DNA from: Salinimicrobium tongyeongense
GTDB lineage: Bacteria > Bacteroidota > Bacteroidia > Flavobacteriales > Flavobacteriaceae
DNA: 64,000 nt
Direction of reading: 5' to 3'
NCBI RefSeq assembly: GCF_026109735.1
Contig: NZ_CP069620.1
Location: 1,178,001 to 1,242,000 of the forward strand
Shown here: positions 9,373-17,003 of the stretch, piece by piece
How the letters are laid out: each line of letters begins with the position of its first letter
Position numbering within the stretch: the stretch's first letter is position 1
Notes under the pieces: generated by a model
Database searches by the model: none
The model's input: only the letters and a program-made list of their open reading frames with translations
What the model was told of the DNA's origin: nothing
Made by a program: the position numbers and the translations under genes

Positions 9373-10959
9373 TTAATTACCCACCTGATTGTTTGGAGTT
9401 ACGGTTCCGTAATTCCCGATGTTTACTGTTGGAACTTCTGAATTATAGGTTTTGTTGATCTCTTCAATGATTTTGTTTGCCACTAAAGCATAACCGCGTG
9501 GGGTAAGGTGGATCCCGTCAAGAGAGAAAGCACCGCCACGTACAAAATCTGAAGTTACAGTACCGGCATCAAAAGAAATTCCCTCTGTTGCTACTTTGCT
9601 AAGCAATCCGGCAGCATCTACATGAGCAAGACCATTTTGCTCTGCAACAGTTTTTATGTGCTCATTAAATTCCTCAGTCCTGGCAGATATCTTTTCCTGT
9701 TCTGAAGGAGTAAGTACATATTGATCTTCCAGCGGATATGTAATACCATTTGTAGCTAACAATCCTGCCTGAGATTGAGGAAGCCCCATTTCAACAAGCT
9801 CCTCAAACCTTTCCTGATTCAATGCTCCAATTGCGCTTGAAGAGGTTAAAGGAATTAGATCTTCTGATGTAGCCTGTCTTACCTGTCCAAATTGAGAAGC
9901 ATAAATAGTTGCTGTAGCTTCATCATAACCGTTGTCCTGAAGGACTGTTTTTAATTGCTGAGAAATGTCTGGAAGTGACTCGTCCCTAACTATAACAGGA
10001 CTTGCCCCCGCCGGATTGAACTCAATCGAAAACTCAGATTCCCCTGGTGTTTCTTCTGTCACTCCTCTTAAAGCAAGTAAAGCTGGATTTAGAAGAGCAA
10101 AAGTTTGGTTTAAAGTTGGAATATTTGGACCGTATTGTGGATTGGTCGGATCTAAAGGAGAAGTTGGGATATAAGTGAAGAACGGTACGTCTGTCACATT
10201 TGGAATATTTATTAAGACTCCACCTGTTGCCCCAGATTCCAGTAAAGAATTCACGATAGTGGAATATACTCCCTGAAACATTACCAAACTCGTGATTTCA
10301 TTTTCATCTACACCCCCTGAAGTTGCATATCCTAATACGTCATTATTACCAATCCAAAGGCTAAAAAAAGTAGGATTTTGTGCAACTGCATCTGCAACTA
10401 CCGTTGTACCGGGAGTTGAGGCGAAACGCACAAAATAAGGGTTTGCAGTAGTAGGATCTGCACCCAACCCCTCAATATTACCATACCCCGGAGCCAGTAA
10501 ATGGTAGCTTCGGGCACCGGGAATTCCCATATTGTTAAAATATCCCGACAGGGAATTAGCAACCTCTGTAGTTGGTGCCATTCCGGTATAGACTTTTGGC
10601 AGGGTATCTCCGTCGATAATAGAAAGCACTAATCGATTTCTAAAATTCGGATTAGGCTGTCCTCCGAATAAAAGCCCCCCGGCATTATCAGCCATGAAAG
10701 GAATTCTGAACTCCTGGGTTTCCTGCACTTTGGCGAACTGCTGCGCGAGGATGTTTGGATAGGAATTTTCCTGTCCGGTAATATAAAGTGCGTTATCTGC
10801 ATATCCGGCAGTAAGGGAATTTCCTAATGCCACGTAGTTGGAAAAATCGGCTTCTCCATTACTGTATGCGTCCTGCTCATCTACGGGATTATCAAATTCA
10901 GGTTCACATGCAACCATTCCCAGCGCCAGGATCCCGATATATTTTATATAATTTTTCAT
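9373..10959 (-). CDS. SGNH/GDSL-type lipase/esterase lipoprotein
   Basis: A 528-residue lipoprotein. The signal peptide ends in the lipobox LGMVAC with Cys18, so it is probably anchored in the outer membrane. The SGNH blocks are recognisable: block I VALGNSLTAGY (nucleophile Ser48), block III WIGNNDVLGY and block V DGIHLTPRGYALVAN. The family is larger than usual because of insertions between blocks. It lies 13 bases downstream of the FadL-type porin gene, a pairing common in Bacteroidota. The pair suggests lipid or fatty acid hydrolysis at the surface coupled to import, which is an inference. Confidence 0.85.
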   Translation of the reverse strand: MKNYIKYIGILALGMVACEPEFDNPVDEQDAYSNGEADFSNYVALGNSLTAGYADNALYITGQENSYPNILAQQFAKVQETQEFRIPFMADNAGGLLFGGQPNPNFRNRLVLSIIDGDTLPKVYTGMAPTTEVANSLSGYFNNMGIPGARSYHLLAPGYGNIEGLGADPTTANPYFVRFASTPGTTVVADAVAQNPTFFSLWIGNNDVLGYATSGGVDENEITSLVMFQGVYSTIVNSLLESGATGGVLINIPNVTDVPFFTYIPTSPLDPTNPQYGPNIPTLNQTFALLNPALLALRGVTEETPGESEFSIEFNPAGASPVIVRDESLPDISQQLKTVLQDNGYDEATATIYASQFGQVRQATSEDLIPLTSSSAIGALNQERFEELVEMGLPQSQAGLLATNGITYPLEDQYVLTPSEQEKISARTEEFNEHIKTVAEQNGLAHVDAAGLLSKVATEGISFDAGTVTSDFVRGGAFSLDGIHLTPRGYALVANKIIEEINKTYNSEVPTVNIGNYGTVTPNNQVGN

Positions 10960-10972
10960 AATAAGTTTCTTT

Positions 10973-12220
10973 TTAGAATTTATAAGTTACCCCAAGCCCG
11001 GGAATAAAGGCTACAGATTTATATGTGCCTCCAAAAGGTACAGTTTGGTTGTTTTCATCAACATAATAATCATACGAAGCATCAACCTCATCAAATCTCA
11101 CATAGGCGAAAGAAGCGTCTATGGCCAGTCTTGAAGTAACATCAAGTGAAAGACCTGCTGTGAACCCCATGGAATCATTACGAGGCGTTTCGGGAGCAAA
11201 ATAGCCTTCCTGTACCGGAGATTCGTCAAGATAATATCCTGCACGCAGTGTAAGCCTGTCTGTAGCTTCGTATTGCGCTCCAAACCTCCAGGTATTGGCA
11301 TCTTCATAATTACGGGCGTTTTGAGAAACCACACCGTTTGCAAACTTAATATCAAGAGATTCGTAAACATCCCAGAAAGTCCTGTTAAAATCGAAAGCCA
11401 GCAACCATTTCTCGTTGAGCTGGTATGACAGTCCTACGGTAAGCTCGGCTGGCAGCGGCAATTGCGCATCAAAAGTTGTGTCACTAAAAGGTGCCAAAGG
11501 AGTATCAGGAATATTCTGGAAATCGGCATCGCCGTCTTCGGCGTTCATAATGATTTCTGAACGGTAATTAATTCCTATTCTGAAGTCTTCGGTTGCTGTG
11601 AAAAGGGCACTGGCAGACCATCCCCATTCGTTTACCCCCGAAGCATCAATGGTTACATTTGCCCTGTTACCATCAATGTCGGTGAGGGTTCTGCTCAGGT
11701 TTCGGTTAAAGTTCACTGAACCGGTTACGAAGATGGGACCTCCCCCAACACTTAAGAAATCGGCAACTTTATAAGAAATAAGCGGCTGGATATAAATTGC
11801 CTGCAGCTCAATATTGTTCACCAGGTGAGAACCTGCCCAGTCATCTTCCCATTTCACGGTACTTCCATAAGGAGTATAGACACTTAGGCCTACCGCGAGG
11901 TTTTCATTCAGTTTATAAGAAGCATTGAAATAGAAAGGTGTTCCCGCAGGATTATCGGTGCGTGCACTCTCCCCTGTTTTTTCGTTCTGCCAGGCAACTT
12001 CAGAAAAAACCGCACTTACCCCTGCAGAGATCGTTAATTGATTTTCAAGATAAACCAGTCCCGCAGGATTAAAGAATCCCAACTCGGCACTGTTCACAAC
12101 GGCAACTCCCGTGTGCCCCATGGCCAGCGCTCGCTGCCCCTGCACCCCAACCCGGTAACCCCCGGCATAAGTTATGGCACCTGCAAGCGCAAATACCATT
12201 GACAATAATACTTTTCTCAT
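10973..12220 (-). CDS. OmpP1/FadL/TodX family outer-membrane transporter
   Basis: A 415-residue outer-membrane beta-barrel that lets long-chain fatty acids or other hydrophobic molecules through. A signal peptide (MRKVLLSMVFALAGAITYAG) is followed at once by the FadL-type N-terminus YRVGVQGQRALAMGHTGVAV, and then by alternating beta-strands with aromatic ends, for example LLAFDFNRTFWDV. The last residue is Phe (LGVTYKF), the usual BAM signal. It is first in an operon with the GDSL lipoprotein. A promoter with 19-base spacing lies at 12256-12286. Confidence 0.9.
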   Translation of the reverse strand: MRKVLLSMVFALAGAITYAGGYRVGVQGQRALAMGHTGVAVVNSAELGFFNPAGLVYLENQLTISAGVSAVFSEVAWQNEKTGESARTDNPAGTPFYFNASYKLNENLAVGLSVYTPYGSTVKWEDDWAGSHLVNNIELQAIYIQPLISYKVADFLSVGGGPIFVTGSVNFNRNLSRTLTDIDGNRANVTIDASGVNEWGWSASALFTATEDFRIGINYRSEIIMNAEDGDADFQNIPDTPLAPFSDTTFDAQLPLPAELTVGLSYQLNEKWLLAFDFNRTFWDVYESLDIKFANGVVSQNARNYEDANTWRFGAQYEATDRLTLRAGYYLDESPVQEGYFAPETPRNDSMGFTAGLSLDVTSRLAIDASFAYVRFDEVDASYDYYVDENNQTVPFGGTYKSVAFIPGLGVTYKF

Positions 12221-12255
12221 AATAATTTGTGTAGATTAATAAAGGATCAATGGCT

Positions 12256-12286
12256 CAAAAATAGCATAAATTGCATATAAGGCAAG
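12256..12286 (-). promoter_or_regulatory. Bacteroidota-type promoter of the FadL gene
   Basis: On the minus strand: CTTG, 19 bases, TATTTTTG. It lies 36 bases upstream of the ATG. Confidence 0.75.
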
Positions 12287-12326
12287 AAAAACCTCAATTT
12301 ATTACGCGTGCATAATAAATTACCCC

Positions 12327-13094
12327 CTAAAATGAGAGAAATTTCATGACCTGCTCATAAAATCCTTTCTTATTCTCAGCGTGCACCCAGTGGCCTGCCC
12401 GAGAAACAACAGAGAGCGTAGCCTTTGGAAAATGCTTTTTTATGAGCCCCTCGTCTTCGGAAGTGATGTAATTAGACTTTTCTCCTTTAATGAACAGGCT
12501 GGGTTTTGAGAAAGTATAGTCGGCCGGAAGGCTCTGGCCCAGCTCTTCGATCTCGCGGGTTAGCACATCGAGGTTGAGCCTTAAGCCCAGCCTTTCTTTT
12601 TGCTTCCAGTACAGGTTTTTAAGCAGAAACATTCGCACGGCTTTTTCGGGAACATACTGCGCCATCACCTCATCGGCGTCTCCCCTTGAACTGAGGGTAG
12701 CGTCGTCTACAGCTTTTAAGCCCTTTAAGATCTGCTGGTGGTGCGGCGCATAATATTTGGGTGAGATATCCACAACCACAAGTTTTTCAATGAGGTGCGG
12801 AAAGAGAGCCGCAGCAGTCATGGCCGTTTTGCCGCCCATAGAATGTCCTATTAAAATGACATTTTTGAGACTGTAGTTCTCAATATATTCTTTAACATCT
12901 TTGGCGAGTTCGGTATAATTAAACACCTCACTGTGGGGGCTACGCCCGTGGTTTCTCTGGTCAATGAGGTGAACCTGGTAACCTGCCTCCGAAAATTCAT
13001 TCCCCAAAGTTTTCCAGTTATCGCTCATGCCCAAAAATCCGTGGAGGATCAAAATGGGCTGTCCTTCTCCAAGTATAGTGGAATGTAATTTCAT
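12327..13094 (-). CDS. Alpha/beta hydrolase (YbfF-type esterase)
   Basis: A 255-residue cytoplasmic hydrolase. The nucleophile elbow GHSMGG (Ser85), oxyanion region HGFLGMSDNW, motif DQRNHGRSPHS and catalytic His235 in AGHWVHAE are all present. This pattern matches the YbfF-like acyl-CoA/ester hydrolase group. The natural substrate is not known. Its ATG overlaps the pdxJ stop codon (TAATG), so it is translationally coupled to pdxJ. The segment at 12853-12865 holds a copy of the dispersed palindrome. Confidence 0.85.
   Translation of the reverse strand: MKLHSTILGEGQPILILHGFLGMSDNWKTLGNEFSEAGYQVHLIDQRNHGRSPHSEVFNYTELAKDVKEYIENYSLKNVILIGHSMGGKTAMTAAALFPHLIEKLVVVDISPKYYAPHHQQILKGLKAVDDATLSSRGDADEVMAQYVPEKAVRMFLLKNLYWKQKERLGLRLNLDVLTREIEELGQSLPADYTFSKPSLFIKGEKSNYITSEDEGLIKKHFPKATLSVVSRAGHWVHAENKKGFYEQVMKFLSF
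12853..12865. repeat. AAAATGNCATTTT palindrome, copy 4 (inside hydrolase gene)
   Basis: Exact core, centre base A. It is read on the minus strand within codons for KNVIL, just before the Ser elbow. Confidence 0.6.
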
Positions 13095-13809
13095 TAGCTT
13101 CTTAATAGACTTAAATATTGATTAATAACATATTCCATCCCCTGGTACAGAGATTCGGCAATTAAGGCGTGGCCTATAGATACCTCAAGCAGCCCCGGGA
13201 CGTTATTCTGAAAGTACTCGATGTTGTTCAGGGAAAGATCGTGGCCGGCATTGATCCCAAGCCCCAGGTCAAGGGCAGCTTCGGCACATAAGGCATAAGG
13301 TTTCACCCCGTCTTTTTTACCTTTGGCATATTGCCTGGCATATTCTTCGGTGTAAAGCTCAATACGGTCGGTCCCCGTATTTGCAGCTGCTTTTACCATG
13401 CCTACATCGGGGTCTACAAAAATGGATGTTCGAATGCCTTTACTTTTAAATTCTGAAATGATCTCCTTCAGGTAATCACGATGTTTTACGGTGTCCCAGC
13501 CGGCATTTGAAGTAATGGCATCTTCGGCATCGGGAACAAGGGTTACCTGCTCGGGCTGCACTTTTAATACCAGATCCATAAACTTCTGTATGGGGTTTCC
13601 TTCAATATTGAACTCAGTTGTGACCACCGGCTTAAGGTCTAGCACATCCTGGTATCTAATGTGTCGCTCATCGGGCCGCGGGTGCACCGTGATACCCTGT
13701 CCGCCAAACCGCTGCACGTCTTTTGCCACCTCTACAAGGTTGGGCACATCCCCCCCCGACTGTTTCGAAGGGTTGCAATCTTATTAATATTTACGCTTAG
13801 TTTTGTCAT
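13094..13809 (-). CDS. pdxJ: Pyridoxine 5'-phosphate synthase PdxJ with apparent frameshift in a G8 tract
   Basis: PdxJ joins 1-deoxyxylulose 5-phosphate and 3-amino-2-oxopropyl phosphate to make pyridoxine phosphate. The main frame (to 13747) covers the protein from VPNLVEVAKDVQRFGGQG and contains ITVHPRPDERHIRYQDV and INAGHDLSLNN. The missing N-terminus is encoded upstream in another frame from ATG 13809 as MTKLSVNINKIATLRNSRG. This is a perfect PdxJ start and holds conserved Asn and Arg residues. The two frames are split by eight consecutive C (minus-strand G) at 13750-13757; nine would restore the frame. It may be a sequencing homopolymer error, a true lesion, or a slippage-switched locus. 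The product from the GTG at 13747 alone would lack the first strand. It is coupled to the downstream hydrolase gene. Confidence 0.85.
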
Positions 13810-13828
13810 TTTTGGCACCTGTTTTCAA

Positions 13829-13836
13829 CAAAAATA
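13829..13836 (-). promoter_or_regulatory. Candidate -7 element of pdxJ
   Basis: TATTTTTG on the minus strand, 20 bases upstream of the pdxJ ATG at 13809. No good -33 box is seen at the standard spacing. Confidence 0.4.
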
Positions 13837-13897
13837 CAAAGTTGAATAAGCAAAGAAATACTTTATTTTGATTAATTTGCAGAAAAAGCCCCGGGCA

Positions 13898-14554
13898 ATG
13901 AACATTCAGCCATACATCCTCAATGAGATTAAAATTCCGCAATTTCACACTCCTGTGTCTGAAGTGCTGAAGATTTTTAATGAATTCCCCTACTCTCATT
14001 TACCTGTAATGCAGGGGGATATTTACATGGGGTGCATACCCGTGGCCGATGCGAGGATCTTTGAAGCCGGTAAACCCATAGAAGACTTTCAGTACGCCCT
14101 GGAAGGTTTTTTTGTAAGAAATACCGATAACTGGATAGATGTGCTGCACAATTTTTCTAAAAATGACGCTAACATCATGCCTGTTCTTGACGAGAACAAC
14201 CAGTTCTTGGGGTACCTTGAACTGCAAGACATCATGAATTTATTTACGGAATCGCCTTTTCTGAATAACCCCGGCGGAATCATAGTGGTAGAAAAAGGCA
14301 TTAAAGATTACTCCTTTAGTGAAGTTTGCCAGATAGTAGAATCTAATGGGGCAGATGTTCTAGGGGCATTTGTTTCGGGCACAGAAAATGAGCGCGCCCA
14401 GATCACCCTTAAAACCGGAAAGGTTCCTTTTAATGCCATTTTTCAAACCTTTAGAAGGTACGGTTACGAGGTAATTTCCCAACACCCTGAAGATTCCTTT
14501 TCTTCAGACCTGCAGGATCGTTCGCGTTACCTGGATAAATACCTAAACATCTAG
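13898..14554 (+). CDS. CBS domain protein
   Basis: A 218-residue cytoplasmic protein with two CBS-type segments: about 12-65 (TPVSEVLKIFNEFPYSHLPV) and about 75-125 (NTDNWIDVLHNFSKNDANIMP followed by LGYLELQDIM). CBS pairs usually sense adenine nucleotides. The C-terminal part (about 130-218) resembles the ACT-like tail of AcuB-type proteins. The ATG at 13898 is preferred to a TTG at 13868. The stop is two bases before nadK, so they form an operon. A nucleotide-sensing partner for NAD kinase is a tempting but unproven idea. Confidence 0.82.
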   Translation: MNIQPYILNEIKIPQFHTPVSEVLKIFNEFPYSHLPVMQGDIYMGCIPVADARIFEAGKPIEDFQYALEGFFVRNTDNWIDVLHNFSKNDANIMPVLDENNQFLGYLELQDIMNLFTESPFLNNPGGIIVVEKGIKDYSFSEVCQIVESNGADVLGAFVSGTENERAQITLKTGKVPFNAIFQTFRRYGYEVISQHPEDSFSSDLQDRSRYLDKYLNI

Positions 14555-14556
14555 AG

Positions 14557-15441
14557 ATGAAGGCTGCGATTTACGGACAATTTTATCACGCTAATTCAGG
14601 CATTTATATTGAAGAGCTGCTCAACGTGCTCGATTCAGAAAATATTGAGATCGCCATAGAAGAAAACTTCCTGAGGCTTATTGATGAAAACAACGAGATC
14701 AAGAAAAATTTTCAGCACTTTAAGACCTTTAAAGAGCTTGACAACTCATACGATATCTTTATAAGTGTTGGCGGAGATGGCACCATACTGCAGTCGATTA
14801 ATTTTGTGCGCGATCTGGATATTCCCATTATGGGAATTAACACCGGAAGACTGGGGTTTCTGGCTACTGTTCACAAAGAAGAAATTAGGGCTACAATTTC
14901 CAGGCTCCTAAAAGAAGAATACAAAATCTCTGAACGCTCCCTGCTGTGCATCATGACCGATCCTGAAGTGGAAGAACTGCACGGCAACAATTTTGCGCTA
15001 AATGAAATAGCCGTAAGCCGAAAGAACAGCACCTCTATGATCACTATAGACACCTGGCTTGATGATGAACCACTCACTTCTTATTGGGCAGACGGATTAA
15101 TAGTTTCAACACCCACCGGCTCTACCGGCTACTCGCTTAGCTGTGGCGGCCCCGTAATAACACCGGCCACAAAAGCCCTGGTTATTACCCCCATTGCCCC
15201 GCACAACCTCAACGCCCGCCCACTGGTGATCAAAGACAACACCCGCATTAGGCTGAGGGTGTCGGGACGGGCAGATGATTACCTGGTCTCGATGGATTCG
15301 CGCCTGGCAACTTTAAAAAATAACACTACCGTCACAATTAAAAAAGCCCCTTTTAAGATCAAGATAGTTGAATTTACCAGTGACACCTTCTTAAAAACCC
15401 TCCGAAAAAAACTACTTTGGGGTGAAGATAAGCGAAATTAA
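14557..15441 (+). CDS. nadK: NAD kinase
   Basis: Phosphorylates NAD to NADP in the cytoplasm. It is 294 residues long. The signature GGDGT lies at 72-76 (ISVGGDGTILQS), followed by MGINTGRLGFLAT and, in the C-terminal domain, the conserved STPTGSTGYSLSCGGP. All are intact and the length fits. It starts two bases after the CBS gene, and the next gene (DUF6089) has its own promoter 103 bases downstream, so nadK ends this small operon. The order pdxJ / CBS / nadK / DUF6089 / uppS / bamA is typical of Flavobacteriaceae. Confidence 0.96.
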   Translation: MKAAIYGQFYHANSGIYIEELLNVLDSENIEIAIEENFLRLIDENNEIKKNFQHFKTFKELDNSYDIFISVGGDGTILQSINFVRDLDIPIMGINTGRLGFLATVHKEEIRATISRLLKEEYKISERSLLCIMTDPEVEELHGNNFALNEIAVSRKNSTSMITIDTWLDDEPLTSYWADGLIVSTPTGSTGYSLSCGGPVITPATKALVITPIAPHNLNARPLVIKDNTRIRLRVSGRADDYLVSMDSRLATLKNNTTVTIKKAPFKIKIVEFTSDTFLKTLRKKLLWGEDKRN

Positions 15442-15497
15442 AAACAATAAAACCCGCTTTAAACTGTTATTGCTAAGGCACAAACCCGCAGACGTTA

Positions 15498-15527
15498 TTT
15501 GTGGGGCAAACATTATTGTTATATTTG
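15498..15527 (+). promoter_or_regulatory. Bacteroidota-type promoter of the DUF6089-uppS-bamA operon
   Basis: TTTG at 15498-15501, 18 bases, then TATATTTG at 15520-15527, a perfect TAnnTTTG. It lies 17 bases upstream of the ATG at 15545. Confidence 0.75.
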
Positions 15528-15544
15528 CAGACTTTTGAAAACCT

Positions 15545-16261
15545 ATGAGGTATCTTGTTGTTATGGTTTTGATTGGGCTTTGCGGCTTCCAAACATATTC
15601 CCAAAATTTTGAAGTGGGCCCTTTTATAGGAGGTGCAAATTATATTGGGGATGTGGGCAACACTACCTACATAAATCCTAACGCCCCCGTATTTGGAGGC
15701 CTGGTAAAATGGAACCGCAGTGACCGCCATTCGTTCAGGTTTTCATTATTGTATGCACAACTCAAAGCCGATGACGCCAAATCTAATGAAGGACGCCGCC
15801 TGGACAGAGGCTATTCTTTTTCCAACAATATTGCTGAAGCCTCTTTAGGATTGGAATTTACTTTCTGGAATTGGGACCTGCATTCCAATACATACCAATC
15901 AACTCCTTATCTTTACACCGGCATTAGCTATTATTTTGCCAAACATTACATGTTAAAGAACAGGGCATATACCAATCCTGCGGCAAATGAGCTGCAGGAA
16001 GCCGGAAATAACTGGGAATTTTCGCTTCCTATAGTGATGGGCTACAAACAAACCCTCACCAATTTTCTCGCTGCCGGAATAGAAATAGGTGCCCGTTATA
16101 CTTTTACCGACAACCTGGATGGGAGCCGTCCTTCTGAAGTAGAGGGCAATTACCAGCCGTACGATTTCGGAAATGAAAACACCACCGACTGGTATGTGTT
16201 TACCGGCATCTACTTCACATTTAATTTCGGAAGAGGGTCGGGCTGTTTCAACAAATACTAA
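15545..16261 (+). CDS. DUF6089 family outer-membrane beta-barrel protein
   Basis: A 238-residue protein with a signal peptide (MRYLVVMVLIGLCGFQTYSQ) followed by a barrel. The start NFEVGPFIGGANYIGDVG and repeated strands ending in aromatic residues are typical of small Bacteroidota outer-membrane barrels of the DUF6089 group, which have no known function. It is followed at once by uppS (the stop TAA ends at 16261, ATG at 16263), and so is co-expressed with envelope-building genes. A role in outer-membrane assembly is guessed from context only. Confidence 0.85.
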   Translation: MRYLVVMVLIGLCGFQTYSQNFEVGPFIGGANYIGDVGNTTYINPNAPVFGGLVKWNRSDRHSFRFSLLYAQLKADDAKSNEGRRLDRGYSFSNNIAEASLGLEFTFWNWDLHSNTYQSTPYLYTGISYYFAKHYMLKNRAYTNPAANELQEAGNNWEFSLPIVMGYKQTLTNFLAAGIEIGARYTFTDNLDGSRPSEVEGNYQPYDFGNENTTDWYVFTGIYFTFNFGRGSGCFNKY

Positions 16262-16262
16262 T

Positions 16263-17003
16263 ATGAACTTTAAAGAAAATATTGATCCTTCAAAATTACC
16301 CAGGCACATTGCCATAATAATGGATGGCAACGGCAGGTGGGCAAAAAAGCAGGGATTAATGCGCGTTAAGGGTCATGAAAAAGGCACCAAAGCTGTTAGG
16401 GAAGTAGTAGAAGGCTGCGCAGAGATTGGGGTAAAAAACCTCACCCTTTATGCTTTTTCTACGGAAAACTGGAACAGGCCAAAAATTGAAGTGGATACCC
16501 TTATGAAGCTTTTGGTCTCCTCCCTTAAAAAAGAGATCAAGACCCTTCAGGATAACGACATCTCCCTTAATGCCATAGGCTGCCTGGACAACCTCCCATC
16601 TAAAGCTTACCGGGAACTACAGGAAGTAATCGAAAAGACTTCAGGAAACAAGAGGATGGTCCTCACCCTGGCCCTTAGCTACGGCTCACGGGAAGAACTC
16701 ACCACAATGGTAAGGAAAATTTCAGAAAAAGTATCGGCAGGAGAGATTTTCCCTAAAGATATTGATGAATCGGTTATAAATAAGCATCTTTACACCCGCA
16801 AGCTTCCGGATGTTGATCTGGTAATAAGAACAAGCGGTGAACAACGCATAAGCAATTTCCTGTTATGGCAAATTGCTTATGCCGAATTATATTTTTCAGA
16901 AATACTTTGGCCAGATTACAGGAGAGAAGACCTGTATGAAGCCATTTATAATTATCAAAACAGAGAACGAAGATTTGGAAAAACAAGTGAGCAACTTAGT
17001 TAG
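16263..17003 (+). CDS. uppS: Undecaprenyl diphosphate synthase (isoprenyl transferase)
   Basis: Makes the C55 lipid carrier needed for peptidoglycan and O-antigen by cis-condensation of isopentenyl diphosphate. It is 246 residues from the ATG at 16263; a longer frame from 16173 runs back into DUF6089 and is rejected. Asp21 of IIMDGNGRWAKK is the catalytic aspartate. The C-terminal signature RTSGEQRISNFLLWQ is intact, and AYAELYFSEILWPDY follows it directly. It overlaps the 5' end of bamA. Confidence 0.96.
   Translation: MNFKENIDPSKLPRHIAIIMDGNGRWAKKQGLMRVKGHEKGTKAVREVVEGCAEIGVKNLTLYAFSTENWNRPKIEVDTLMKLLVSSLKKEIKTLQDNDISLNAIGCLDNLPSKAYRELQEVIEKTSGNKRMVLTLALSYGSREELTTMVRKISEKVSAGEIFPKDIDESVINKHLYTRKLPDVDLVIRTSGEQRISNFLLWQIAYAELYFSEILWPDYRREDLYEAIYNYQNRERRFGKTSEQLS

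Noticed and set aside
16173-16262. Longer start for uppS (to 16173)
   Set aside because: It overlaps the last strands of the DUF6089 gene and adds no UppS sequence.
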